Positions 22,753-34,509 of a stretch of 64,000 bases of DNA are shown here, one piece after another. Position 1 is the first letter of the stretch, and each line of letters begins with the position of its first letter. A program made the position numbers and the translations under genes. The notes below the pieces were generated by a model. That model was not told the DNA's origin and did not search any database. It worked only from the letters and a program-made list of their open reading frames with translations. Origin of the DNA: Lantana camara (taxonomy: Eukaryota > Streptophyta > Magnoliopsida > Lamiales > Verbenaceae); NCBI GenBank assembly GCA_037501455.1, contig CM074864.1:38962001-39026000 (forward strand). The letters are read 5' to 3'.

Positions 22753-23643
22753 GGTGTAGGAGTTGATTCAGTAGGTAAGAGTAGCGTGTTAGCACTTTTT
22801 TGGCGTAAAGACGTGAAGATTTCCTTGCTCAGTTATTCTAAGAACCATATCGATGTGGTGGTTTCGGAGTCGGACACGGTTAGGGACTGGCGGCTGACTG
22901 GTTTTTACAGTTTTCCGGGACGGCACAATAGGCACTTGTCTTGGGATTTACTTCGCTCTCTTAATAGTAACTCTCAGCTTCCTTGCCTTGTCACAAGAGA
23001 TTTTAATGAAATTCTTCACAACGACGAAAAGGAGGGGGGTAATAACCATAGCCCTCAACAGATGGATAACTTCTCGGAAGCACTTGGTGTTTGTTGTTTA
23101 ACTGATTTGGGTTTCTCCAGTTTCCCTTTTACTTGGGTTAAGAACAGGGCTGTGCCGGATACTCTCCGCGCGCATTTGGACCGTTCGGTCGCTAGTTATA
23201 GCTGGCGTTCTATGTTCCCAGGAGAGAAAGTGTCTCAACTTTCCTCGTCGTGTTCGGATCACTGTCCTATTCTGACTCGGGTGGTTAGTCGTGTTAGACC
23301 CAAGATTAAAGGCTGCAAGCCTTTTCAGTTTGAGGCGCACTGGATTAAGAGCTCTGTGTGTAGAGAGTTAGTGGAGAATGCTTGGGACGGCTGTTTAGCA
23401 GCTTCACCAACTGAAACGGTGCTCAAGGGAATTGAACATTGTAGGGTGGGCATCTTAAACTGGAAACATCATCAGAAAGACAGGAGGGACGAAATGGATA
23501 AGTGGGAGGCGAGATTAAAAGCTCTCAAGAAGAGTCCGATTACCCCAGCTACGCTTGAAGAAGAACGGGGCTTAAGGCATAAACTGGGTCAGGCTTTGCT
23601 AGAGGAGGAGATTATTTGGAAACAGAGGAGCAAGGTTCACTAG
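22753..23643 (+). pseudogene. LINE ORF2, rest of endonuclease and linker
   Basis: Continues the endonuclease after the hAT element. The Asp-Asn site reads LVTRDFNEIL (usually GDFNEIL, so Gly is Arg) and the catalytic His is in CSDHCPIL. The linker runs to RSKVH, then TAG at 23641-23643 where plant LINEs have Trp (TGG to TAG). The frame simply continues beyond, so this is a single nonsense change. Confidence 0.88.
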
Positions 23644-25101
23644 TTGCGCGAGGGGGACCTCAACACTAAGTTCTTCCATAAAAAAACCTCCCAACGCCAG
23701 CAGACTAATTTTATTGAGACCTTCAAGGATGACAATGGTATCTTGCAGGATTCGGTTGATGGTATAAAAAGGGTGATTGAGCAGTATTTTGGCCGGTTGT
23801 TCACTTCTAATAGCTGCTCTTCTTCGGATTTGGATGCCATTCTTCGGGTTGTCCCTCATAGAGTAACACCAGATATGAAACAACACCTGCTATCTCCGTT
23901 CATGGCCAACGAGGTAAAATCTGCCCTTAAGAATATGTATCCCCTTAAATACCCCGGCCCGGACAGCCTCCCTCCACTATTTTTTCAACGTTTCTGGAAT
24001 ATTGTTGGTAGGAACGTAGTGGGATGTGTTTTGGACATTCTTAATAAGGGTTGCTTTGATCGAAAACTCAACTATACTCATATTGTTTTGATTCCTAAGT
24101 GTAAAAGCCCTGATGTTATCACCCAATTCCACCCCATTAGTCTTTTTAATGTCATCTATAAAATTGCCTCGAAAGTCCTTGCTAACCGTATTAAACCTCT
24201 CCTTGATAAGCTTTTCTCCCCTTCCCAATCTGCGTTCATCTCTAACAGACTTATCAGTGATAATTTTCTCGTTGCTTTTGAAGTTAATCACTTTATTAAG
24301 CGTTGCAGTTCGGGTAAGAATGGTTTTTTCAGTCTAAAGCTCGATATGAGTAAGGCTTACGATCGAGTGGAATGGGGACTCATCGAACAAGTCACGATCA
24401 GGTTAGGTTTCCCCCCTTTCTTCATTCATCGTATCATGAGCTGTATTTCCACTGTTTCTTACTCTTTCCTTCTGAACGGTTTTGAGTTTGGTTCGCTGGT
24501 CCCGGAGAGGGGTCTTCGCCAGGGAGACCCCCTCTCCTCTCACCTCTTCCTTTTCTGTGCAGAATTGTTGTCACTGTTATTGCAGGAACAGGAATCTCTG
24601 GGCAATTTAAACGGTGTGGCAGTGTGTCGTGGTGCACCTAAAGTTTCTCATCTTTTATTTGCTGATGATACGCTGATTTGCGGTAGAGCGAGTTTGGAGG
24701 CGATGGGCGCTATTAAGCGGGTCCTTGATATTTACAGGAAGGTCTCGGGGCTGTTGATGAATGGGGCTAAATCGTCTATTTATTTTAGCCCCAATGTCTC
24801 GGAGACCGTAGGGTTGGAGTTGGCGGGGGCCTTGGGAGTTCGGCTAGTGGGTCAGCTGGAGGCTTATCTCGGTTTGCCGGCGGCTGTGGGAAGGACAAGG
24901 AGGGACGTTTTTGGGAAAGTGGTGGAGAGAGTGAAGAAGCGGATTCGGGGTTTCTCCGAGAAGGAAAGAAGTGCTGATTAAGTCCGTTTTACAAGCTATT
25001 CCGTCTTACACTTTGAATTGTTTCTTGCTTCCGGACAACTTAATCAGGAAGATAGATTCGGCTATTTTGAATTATTGGTGGAACGACCGGGAGAAGAAAC
25101 G
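23644..25101 (+). pseudogene. LINE ORF2, reverse transcriptase domain
   Basis: In frame with the endonuclease across the TAG. It contains REGDLNTKFFH, SAFISNRLISDN, LKLDMSKAYDRVEW (first catalytic Asp), GLRQGDPLSSHLF and the catalytic HLLFADDTLI. All three RT aspartates are present. Near 24955-24970 the frame shifts by one, and IKSVLQAIPSYTLNCFLLP continues in the other frame until the solo LTR at 25102. The domain would be inactive now because of the upstream stop, but its catalytic core is well preserved. Confidence 0.9.
25097..25101. repeat. TSD AAACG, left copy
   Basis: AAACG at 25097-25101 and 27680-27684 brackets the solo LTR exactly. Confidence 0.93.
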
Positions 25102-26060
25102 TGTAACGCCCCGATTTTCAGTTATTCAGGTACGCTCGGCACGTGTGAGTTTTTCGAGAGTTAGGATTATTTTAATTCTTTCGTTTATCGATTCCTAATT
25201 GTCGTGATAAAATTTTATAAATTTTATCCCAATATGTTTACATGAAAATATGTGAAATACTTGTCAACTTGAGAATTTTTTATAAATTGGTTTCGATTGT
25301 TATGTGAAATAATTATCAACATGATTATTTATCAAATTGTCCTTATATGATCATTCTTTCAAATTCGAGGACCAAATTGCATAAACAATCCTTGGACCAA
25401 AGTGAATAAAATTATAGGAATAGAACTTAATTGCATAACTAATACATTTGAGGGACTTAATTGCAAATTGTGCTTGATCATCCATATATGTAGAAGCATC
25501 ATGTTATCTCTATTTCATTCTTCATTTTATATCATACAAACACACCATATTTGCTCCCTCATATTCACAGTTCATCCAAGAAGAGAGAAGAGAGGAGATT
25601 TCATCAAATTCATCCAAGTTTTTCAAGAGATATCAAGCTTTTGAAGCTCAAGCATCCATCATCATCTTCTTCATCCATTTCTTTTCATTCAAGTGCAAGT
25701 AAGCGAAATATGTGATCTTTGATGATTGTGTGTGAGGCTAGGGTTTATAATTTTATGGAATATATGGATTAGATGTGGCTTGAAGCATGAGTACATGATT
25801 TAAGAATGAATTGATGCATGAAAATTTGAAGAACTTGAGCTCATATGATGAATTCATACATGAACTTGAAGCTTGTGATCTTTGATAATTTTGTGTGATT
25901 TATGTGTCTATATGGAGTTTTATTGTATTTTAAGAATAGATGCATGTAAATCACCAGAAATCCTTTACTTTGATGCATAAAAATGGTTGTTTTGGTTGGT
26001 TTTGGTGTTTGGCCGAGACATCCCCTGTTTTATGCTCTGTTTTTTCTCCAGAATTTGAAG

Positions 26061-26215
26061 GTCGCGGGCTACACATAAAACAGCGCGACCCCAATTTGGC
26101 CAACTTTCGACTTTTGGAAAATTGCATGAAAAATTCGGAAAAATACTTGGTCGCGGCCGCGACCATTTTGTGAGGGGTTTTGGTAGCGTCCGCGACCCCT
26201 TCAGAATCTGCATTT
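26061..26215. repeat. Palindrome cassette, GGTCGCGACC type
   Basis: Includes GGTCGCGGCCGCGACC (26149-26164, a perfect 16-nt palindrome) with degenerate partners GGTCGCGGGC at 26061, GCGCGACC at 26085 and GGTAGCGTCCGCGACC near 26180-26197. It sits beside a CAGAATCTGCAT motif, as do the other cassettes. Confidence 0.8.
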
Positions 26216-26942
26216 TGTCCAACTTCGGACCTACGCCATTTTCACCTCGCTTTGAATTAAAAAACGTGCCATATAGCGTTGGAAAGGTATTTGTGTCTAG
26301 TTTCATATCCAATAAATAAAACTTAATTCCAACTTCTAGAAATTAAGATATTTTAGTTTTCCTACCACATGCGCATTTCCAAAAACTGTCAGTTTTTACC
26401 AAACTTTGCTAAAACCCTTCATATTGCATTCTTTCACTTTCTTAGCTCCCGTATGTGACTTATATGAGCTATAAACTTGGCCTAGTGATAATTATGCTCT
26501 TAATTGATATTCCTTAAGTGTTATTGCATGACATATTGATTATGATTACGCCGTGCGTCACATTTTGGTATAGTTATGGACTTATTGTCTCACGAATACA
26601 CAATGTCCCGTTTCGTGTCCAGTTCTTCTCCAGGGCGGAGAATACAAATCAAAGAGCACATTCATGAATCCATGAGTCGTCGTGTCGCCTGTCAGGTGAG
26701 GTTTAATTGCTAATTACATAAAACCCGTTTAACCCTTATGTGTAATTTATGCTAAAAGGTATACATATATTGATCCATGATCATTTCTAAACTTTCAAAG
26801 TATTTGGCAAGCAAGTCAGGCTCATGCAAAGCAATGCGTGTGGTTTGATTAATTTCATGATCATGCAAAGCAAGGCGTGCATCGTGAAAAGACCGTGATA
26901 CCATGTTACCGTGAACGGTGAAGGCTCGCAACCTTCCCGTTG

Positions 26943-27067
26943 CTGGAGTGATGTAGTTCATGGAGTGATATAGTTATTGGAGTGATGGAGTTTATGGGAG
27001 TGATAGAGTTTATTGGAGTGATGGAGTTATTGGAGTGATGGAGTTACTGGAGTGAAGGAGTTTATTG
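26943..27067 (+). repeat. Minisatellite, about 17-bp unit, about 8 copies
   Basis: GGAGTGATGGAGTTATT and close variants run head to tail. The tract is not seen in the other family A LTRs in the window, so it grew in this lineage. Confidence 0.8.
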
Positions 27068-27679
27068 AATTGAGTTCATAAAAGTGATACGTGTGCATTG
27101 TAATTGAAATTGCATGATTACTTACTCGTTAATAAAGTGTTCAGTATTGATAGTTGTAATCTCGGGCGAGTTCTATGTTATTCTTGAACTTATATTATCT
27201 TTAGTTATAAAACCTTACCCGAGGTTATAACTTGCATGTTAGTTGCACTATTATGTATTTAAACCCCTCACTCGGTCTTCACAGACTGACGCCTCCACCT
27301 TTCTGGTTCATACAGGTGCACGCTAGGCGGGAATTGAGTGGAGTCTAGTCCTCGCATTCGAGTCGAGCATGGTGCATTTTAGTTAATGTTTCATAGGAAT
27401 TATTGCTAATATTATTTGTTATGTATTCTAGGAGATGATAATATGTTGATATGTAAAATCAGAATATGAACTACTTGATAAATAATCGATATTGTGGCAT
27501 GCTTCCACTTATTTATCATACATTGTGATAATTGATTTGCGAGTTAGTCCCGCCTAGCCTGTCGTTTATTTTATTATCACCCGTTCGCTATAGGTTGGTT
27601 CTTGTACGGACTATCCATTTTGTATATGGATCGACCTATAGTGAGGGGGTGTGGCATCTCTACGTAAAGGGGTGCTACA

Positions 27680-28538
27680 AAACGTATTCATTGGATTTCT
27701 TGGAACCGAATGTGTACTAGTAAATTTCCAGGAGGGATGGGGTTTTGGGCGATTAAGTTGTTCAACCTCGCCATGTTATCTAAACAACTATGTAGATTTA
27801 TTCACTATCCTGAGAGTCTGATCAGCAGGATTATGAAGGCCCGATACTTCCCGAACTCAGAACCTTGTAATGCCCCGCTTGCTCGCAATCCTTCTTTCAC
27901 CTGGCGTAGCCTTCATGAAGCGAGGATCCTTATCGCAGTGGGTACTTGATGGAGAATTGGAGACGGTGCTTCGGTCCATGTCTGGAGGGATCGTTGGCTT
28001 CCGAGCCCCCCCTCCCCAATTCAGACCTAAATTCAGACCTGATGCCTGCATTAAGCCAGAGTGGGTTAAAGATCTGATGAAGCCAGATGTGAATGTGTGG
28101 GATGAGGAGTTAATATACAATTGCTTCTTTGACGCAGATGCAAGGGAGATTCTAAGTATCCCGCTTGGTGAGCATCGCCGGAACGACTCGGTTATTTGGC
28201 ATTTCAACAAGAATGGATGCTTTACAGTGAAAAACGCTTATCACTTAGCGACCTCCTTAACCTCGAGAGAAGATGGTCTATATACAGCAACCTCGAATCA
28301 TGTGGTTTGGAAGAAGTTATGGCGGGTTGATGTGCTCCCGAAGATTAGATCTTTTCTGTGGCGGTACGGGCACAACATCCTACCGACAGGCATGAACCTT
28401 CTTAGACGGCATTGCAACGGGGATTCAATTTGCTCCTTTTGCGGGCACCACTCCGAGGATCAGAAGCATGCTCTGTTTAGCTGCCCCTTCGCGCGTCAGA
28501 CTTGGGCCCTCGCACTTGTTCCCTCTGCTATGTTATAG
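27680..28538 (+). pseudogene. LINE ORF2, post-RT region and zinc-binding domain
   Basis: Resumes after the solo LTR (IHWISWNRMCTSKFPGGMGF, LARNPSFTWRSLHEAR). A TGA at 27947 and a shift near 28000 (by a duplicated AATTCAGACCTA) separate it from the next stretch. That stretch has the RT zinc-binding domain of plant LINEs: VWKKLWRVDVLPKIRSFLWR, then CSFCGHHSEDQKHALFSC with the Cys/His set. TAG at 28536-28538 ends the open stretch; the same frame continues into RNase H. Confidence 0.85.
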
Positions 28539-29252
28539 AAACTGGAGACAGACTTTAGGGATGGCATCTGCAACGCCATTGACGATTTGTCGCCTGACTT
28601 ATGCAGGCGTTTGGTAACTTGTTTATGGTGCATTTGGAGAGCCCGGAATGTTAGGAGGATGGAGGGAGTTGTCTAACAACCTGCTGAGGTGGTGCGCGAA
28701 GTTGACACCTTTTGGCAACCCATCCCATCTCTGGAAGACGAAGCCTTCTCTGTTTCTCTCTCACCTGTTACCACGAGGTGGGCTAAACCTCCTGATGATT
28801 GGGTTAAAATTAACTTTGACGGAGCTGTGTTCACTAGGGAGAATGCAATTGGAGTGGGTGTCGTGGCTCGTAATAGTTTTGGCGAGTGTATCGGTTGGGA
28901 AACCGACAGGAGAAACCATATATCTGATCCGCTGGTTTCGGAAGCGTACGCTGCCCTCTCGGCAGCGAAGATGGGTAGAGACTTTGGATGGCATAAAGTG
29001 ATCTTGGGAGGGGATAATTCCAACATTATGAATCTCCTTCAACATGGCGAAGAGGACTTGTCTATTGTCGGAAACATAGTAGCTGATGCTCGTGCTATTT
29101 GTACCTCCTTCGCGGCGGTGAAGTTTTCTTCTATCCGGCGTGGTGCTAATAGAGTGACCCACACTTTTGCTAGAAACGCGGCTTTGACCTGCATTGGTTT
29201 TGTTGATTTTCCTCCTTTTGTTGCTAGTTTTCTTTCGGTTGATGTGAGTTAG
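28539..29252 (+). pseudogene. LINE ORF2, C-terminal RNase H domain
   Basis: Same frame as the zinc-binding domain, with one further TAA near 28668. From 28800: VKINFDGAVF (first Asp), SEAYAALSAA (Glu), LGGDNSNIM (Asp), and a C-terminal GANRVTHTFARNA, the plant RVT_3-type RNase H order. Terminates at TAG 29250-29252, 27 bases before the A tail. An ATG at 28689 lets about 187 codons be read uninterrupted, but there is no sign that it is an independent gene. Confidence 0.87.
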
Positions 29253-29278
29253 TTTGGCCTTCGGGGCCTTTGGTCGTA

Positions 29279-29291
29279 AAAAAAAAAAAAA
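29279..29291 (+). other. LINE poly(A) tail
   Basis: Thirteen A residues directly before the right TSD copy, as expected for target-primed reverse transcription. Confidence 0.88.
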
Positions 29292-29307
29292 AACTAACTA
29301 GTGTTTA

Positions 29308-30846
29308 CTTCTCGTGCAAGGATTTTTAATAGATGATAATCTTCATTAATAATTTAGGGTTAATTACATTTAAACCCCATAGAAGTATAGGAAACTACAA
29401 GTTGTGACCTTCTTAGTCAAATAATTACACTTACACCCATTCATCAAATTATTAATTACAAAAAACACTAACTAACTAAGGTTTCATTAAGTTTATCAAA
29501 CATTTGACTTGAATTTTCTGTTTTACCCTTTTATTTACTCGAGCAATTTTTATTTCCCAAAATTACCCTTTATTATATTAAAATTAATAGTGATGTCTAA
29601 ATGTAATTAACTAAATTATTTATTTAAAAATTAAACTAATTAGTTAGAAATGTATTAAATTATTCATTGAAAAATAAATTTATTTAAAAATAGGATAAAT
29701 TATATCTTAAGATAGGGTCTTATCTATTTAGTTCATTTAATCATATTTTTATTTATTTTTAATCGTTTACTAGATGTGTTTTTATTTTTTCTTCTATTAA
29801 ATCGTAAAATTAAATTTATAATGACAATAAACTTTTTTAATTTATAAACAAATTATTAAAAATTAATTATTCTCAAATTTACTTTAAAGTAAAAATAAAA
29901 TTTATGAATTAATTAACGAGTCTCAATTTTATTCAACTTGGAGATTTCCGATGTCACCTTGTCCACCACTACCGCCAACACAGTCGTCCACCACAACCGT
30001 TAGATTTCATGTGCTGAAACAGAAGATGTGAAAATCCATCTTAACATCGAAATAACTCATCAGATCCTTTAAATCTTGAAATATCAAAGATTATGACCCC
30101 AAAATTTGGAATAACAACCATTAAAGAGACTGTCGTAAAGAACAGATCTTGACTTCGTGATGTAGAATCTTTTTGTCTAACAACGAAAGGCATGGCAGCA
30201 CTGCTCTGGAGAGAGGCGTCGCGGGGCGTTGAAGAGAGGGGAGCCGCCACGCAGCGACGATGCTGGTGGCGGGCAGATCTCTCAGACAGATCTGAGATGG
30301 ATAGGGAGATGTGGCGGAGGTGGCAAGAAGCTATATATGTGGTGGATGTGGGAGAAAAGGCAATGGGGATAGTAGAGGTAGTGACTTATCAGTTGGAGTT
30401 CTGGTTTTCCTTTGAATCTCTCAGGAGCGGTGGTGGTGACGATGGAATTGTAGATGAGACAAATATATGAATGTGAGAGTGAAGATATTAAAAAATTAAG
30501 ATGATTTGGGAAAATATATAGGATAAGAAGATGGTGAAATAGTCACCAGAAAAAATAATTATTTTTATATTATTTATGCCTGTTTTCGAGATGTATATAT
30601 AAATAAAGCTAGCATATCCTTTTTATTCAGCTAAACAAAAAAATGCCAAAAAAATACAATCTAATAAATTAAGAACATGAAAAGTGTATAATTCCAAAGA
30701 GGAAAAAAAAAAAAAAAAAAAAGACAAAGACGTAAAAGGATCATCACCAAATATGTGTATCCACATATGGCTAAATAAATAAAACATTAAATCATAGATT
30801 GAAGGTTGAAATACATTAGAATCTAGCAAAATGTCTTACATTCATG
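29308..30846. other. AT-rich DNA; no convincing gene
   Basis: 29353-29480 (GGGTTAATTACATTTAAACCCC start) resembles common plant MITE-like sequence, but no TIR pair or TSD was found. 29940-30470 is less AT-rich and holds a 92-codon frame (30192-30470) with low-complexity Arg/Trp content and no recognised domain. Confidence 0.4.
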
Positions 30847-30875
30847 CAGTGGCAGAGCTACAAATTTCATTTGGC

Positions 30876-30900
30876 GGGGGGGGGGGGGGGGGGGGGGGGG
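30876..30900 (+). repeat. Homopolymer of 25 G
   Basis: Twenty-five consecutive G residues just inside the CAGTGGC terminus, a position where these transposons usually carry a short G run. Length may be unstable or mis-assembled. Confidence 0.8.
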
Positions 30901-31008
30901 TCGACTAAAGCATAATACTAAAAAAAAATAATAAGTTAAATTCAACTATTATTTTTAAAGTACTTACAAGTTTGTATCTCACAAATGTCCACGTCGGTTA
31001 CCCATATT

Positions 31009-31297
31009 TTAAAAATGATGCATAATTAAATCATTGGAAATACTGTTAAATATATCATTTTTAATATATGTAATCAAACAATCATTCAACCATTCGTTGT
31101 CTATCCTACTTCTCAACCGATTTTTGATGTATTTCATTGTAGAAAATGCTCTTTCCATTGTAATTGTTGCAACTGGTAGAATTAAAGTCAATCTTAGAAG
31201 CAAGTATATAAGTGAATATACATTATTTCTCTTTCTCTACAACAATTTTCGAACAAAATCACCAATCTCTTTCAATTCAGAGAAGATTTCATCTGGT
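31009..31297 (-). pseudogene. hAT transposase C-terminal dimerisation domain
   Basis: Minus-strand translation gives DEIFSELKEIGDFVRKLL, a stop, then LTLILPVATITMERAFSTMK, IKNRLRSRIDNEWLNDCLI, and a stop after MHHF. ILPVAT..ERAFS.MK is the hallmark of the hAT dimerisation domain in plant TTF-type zinc-finger (ZMYM-like) transposases. The upstream catalytic region is missing, so only the tail of the gene survives. Confidence 0.85.
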
Positions 31298-31770
31298 CTT
31301 ATAATAATAGTATAGTTCTCAAGTTAATTTTCAAGTATTGATATTTGGACATTAGAGAACTCTACTAGATAAAACTTGGTTAACTGAATTCGATGTTCTT
31401 TGTTGAAAGAGACAAATAAATCAACAGGACTCAAGCAAGTTAGATTAGTAAGCAACTGTGAGTTTTACCTCTGTAAAACGTTTGAATCGATTCGTATCCT
31501 CTTGTTTTTTTATTTTTTTTTTACTTTTTTTTGAGAAGGCCGAACTGATTGAATCGAATATTTTGGCTTTATGATGAGAAACTTATCCATATTGATAATT
31601 GATAAAATAAACCTTTGTTAAAATATAAAAAAGTAAATTAATTTTAAATTTATATTCAATTGTTAAAAAAAAAAAAAAAAGAAAGTCCAGTACACAAACA
31701 AATTAAAAATAAATCTCTAACTGATCACTATGCAGGCGATTGAAGGAATTTGATTTTATTGTTATGTATA

Positions 31771-34226
31771 TATAGCACCCCTTTTTTGTGGAGATGCCAC
31801 ACCCCCGTACTATAGGTCGATCCACATATGAAATGGATAGTCCGTACATGAACCAACCTATAGCGAACAGGTGATAAATAAAAGAATCAAGCTAGCTAGG
31901 CGGGACTAACCCTCATTCAATTTCCATTATGCATAAGAAATAAAGCGGAAACATGCTATACTATCGATCATTTGTCAAGTAATCCATAGTCTTATCTCAC
32001 ATATCAATACATTATCATCTCCTAAAATACATATTAATTAACATTAACAATAATTCCTATGCAACAATAAATAAAATGCACCGTGCTTGACTCGAATGCA
32101 ACGACTAGACTCGACTCGATTCCCGCCTAGTACGCACCTGCAAGAACCTGAAAGGTAGAGGCGTCAGTCTATAGAAGACTGAGTGAGGGGCATAAATAAA
32201 TATTAGCGCAAACAACATGCAAGTTATAACCTCGGGTAAGGTTTTATAACTAAAAGTAATATAAGCTCAAAATATAATTCACTTTGCCCTAGATTACAAC
32301 TATCAATATTAAACACTTTAATCACTTTCATGCTTTAACTCAGTGGCCCTGGCGAGTAAGGGCAATTCTCCAACCTTACACCAATAGTGAACATTACATG
32401 CTAGTTTAGTTATCACGTGATCATGCAATTCAATTATAGTGCACACGTATCAATTTCATGAACTCCTTTACTCCGGGTGATGGTGGGTTTGCAAGGCCCT
32501 AACCATCCATGCTACGTACGTCAGGAATATGAATCCCACGTATGGAATTCCTTCCTCCACCAAACCTCCTGGTGGATTCAGGGGTCATCCCAATGATGAG
32601 GGAAGTGCAGAGTTACTCGTCAGCCCAATGCTTTCCCGGTTGGCTCATACATTAACCCTCGGGCCCAAAGTGCTGTCATGCTACTCGCCAATACACAATC
32701 ACGGTCTAATCACGCTACATGCATTGCTTTGCATGAGCCTGACTTGCTTGCAATCACTTGAACGATTCAATCACGGTACATGCATTGCTTTGCATAACCA
32801 TGACTTGCTTGCTAATAACTTGAAAGTTTAGAAATGATTATAGATAAATATATATACATACCTTTTGGCCTAAAACTTCACATAAGGGTTATATAGGTTC
32901 TATGTAACTAGGAATTAAACCTCACCTGACAGGCGACATGACGACTCAAGGATGCATGAACGTGCTCAGTTGATCACAATCTCCACACTGGAGAAGAACT
33001 GGACAAGAAAAGGGGATATTGTGTACACGTGAGATAATGACTCAATAATGACACTATATATGACGTTGCTCATGCAACGAGATGACATGCATTATCAAAT
33101 GTAGCACTTAATAATCATATTATGACATGATATTGATCATATAATAGTATGTTGGTATCAACTAAGAGATTAGAAAAGGATTTGGAAATCTCAATTTTAT
33201 GCAGAATATGCAGGGGTCGTGGTCGCGACCATTTTTGCTCTATTTTTGGTCTCGGGCGCGACCTAATTTTTCATGAATTTTTCAAAAAGTTGAAACTTGG
33301 CCAAATTTGGGTAGCGGCCGCGACCTACAGTCACTCCAGAAATAAAACAGAGCTGAAAACTGGGGATTGCACGAACCAAGCTCCAAATTCATCAAAACAC
33401 TTATAATTCCATTCTAAATGCTATAATTCATGAAGAAAAACATATATACATGCTTAAGGTACAATAAAACTAATATAAACACATAAATCATGCCTTGATC
33501 ATCAAAATTTTCACTTTGGAACTCATATACATATTCATCAAATATTTCCATAAACTCCAAGAATTCATGTAGAAATTCAAGTTAAAGGCATGTATCCATG
33601 TTTCTAGCAACTAGAAATCAAGTTATTCAATCCAAACTAGAACCCTAGCTTCAACTCATGAATTCAAGAATTCATATAAATAGCTCATATATACCTTGAA
33701 ATGAAAAGAGAAGGAAAGAGATAAAGATGAGATGAGGTGATGCTTCCAAGATTCTTAATTCATCCAAAATATTAACTTGAAATGATGGAATTTTCTCTCC
33801 TTCTTCTTGGTGTTGAATCGTGAGAAATGGGGAGCAAATATGTATATATTCTTATGAAATGAAATGATAAATGAAATGGAGACTACATGATGCTTCTACA
33901 TATATGGATGATCAACCATAATTTGCAATTAAGTCCCTCAAATGTATAAGTTATGCAATTAAGTTCTATTCCTACAATTTTATTCACTTTGGTCCAAGAA
34001 TTGTTTATGCAATTTGGTCCTCTAATTTAAATAAATGTCAATTAAGGACAATTAAGCACTTAAGTCATGTTCGATAATTATTTCACGTAAACATGATGAA
34101 ATATATTTCATATAATTTTCAGGAATTGTAGGAATTTAATAAACGAAAGGATTAAAATAAATCCTAACTCTCGGAAAATCACATGTGTCGTGCGTACCTG
34201 CACTTCTGGAAAATTGGGGCATTACA
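31771..34226 (-). mobile_element. Solo LTR of family A (2456 bp)
   Basis: Reads TATAGCACCCC at the left (TG to TA change) and GGGGCATTACA at the right, flanked by GTATA at 31766-31770 and 34227-34231. Minus orientation by comparison with the 61083-63694 LTR. Contains a doubled segment with GCATTGCTTTGCAT (about 32720-32815) and the palindrome cassette at 33215-33325. Confidence 0.92.
33215..33325. repeat. Palindrome cassette, GGTCGCGACC type
   Basis: GGTCGTGGTCGCGACC (33215-33230), GGTCTCGGGCGCGACC (33249-33264) and GGTAGCGGCCGCGACC (33310-33325), spaced about 35-60 bp, starting just after TGCAGAATATGCA. Confidence 0.85.
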
Positions 34227-34231
34227 GTATA

Positions 34232-34468
34232 TAGCGGAGAGCCGGAGAGGAGATGAAATATGAGTTGAAATATAACAGAATTTGATTGGAGGAGCTTGAT
34301 TTAACAATTGGTTGGGTTTTGAGTTAGAAATTAAAGTTCAATTAAAATTGAAATCTAAAAATTTCAATTTGTGTGGTCTCAATTATTAATAATTTATTAT
34401 ATTGACTCCAACCCGCATTTTAATATAAGAAAATATCATATCTTAATATTTTAATATAAGAAAATATC

Positions 34469-34509
<41 letters not shown>

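Larger units (their letters stand above)
25102..27679 (+). mobile_element. Solo LTR of family A (2578 bp) inside the LINE
   Basis: Starts TGTAACGCCCCGATTTTCAG and ends GGGGTGCTACA with TSD AAACG. The same ends occur (inverted) on the LTRs at 54858-57476 and 61083-63694, and in this orientation those LTRs precede the PBS, so the solo LTR is on the plus strand. No interior is present, so LTR-LTR recombination removed it. It carries the palindrome cassette at 26061-26215 and a 17-bp minisatellite at 26943-27067. Confidence 0.93.
19819..29291 (+). mobile_element. Full-length L1-type LINE with two later insertions
   Basis: Flanked by a 16-bp direct duplication AACTAACTAGTGTTTA (19803-19818 and 29292-29307) and ending in a 13-A tail (29279-29291). 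Order: 5' UTR (with an 18-bp direct duplication CCCTCTCCCATGAGAGAA-like at 19848-19880), ORF1, ORF2 with endonuclease, RT, zinc-binding and RNase H domains. Removing the hAT element and the solo LTR leaves about 6.0 kb, the normal full length of plant L1 elements. It is not 5'-truncated, which is unusual for LINE copies. Confidence 0.93.
30847..31450 (-). mobile_element. hAT-superfamily transposon remnant (TTF-type transposase family)
   Basis: CAGTGGCAGAGCTAC at 30847 resembles the CAGTGGCGGAGC-type terminus common in plant DNA transposons. The transposase C-terminus runs toward it from the right. No opposite terminus or 8-bp TSD is seen; the right side decays before the solo LTR at 31771. 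Confidence 0.65.

Noticed and set aside
28673..29162. Minus-strand frames of 117-133 codons over the LINE end
   Set aside because: Shadows of the LINE RNase H frame, which has clear motifs on the plus strand.
30192..30470. 92-codon frame, possible small gene
   Set aside because: No recognisable domain or conserved pattern, Arg/Trp-rich composition, and AT-rich surroundings without promoter signals.
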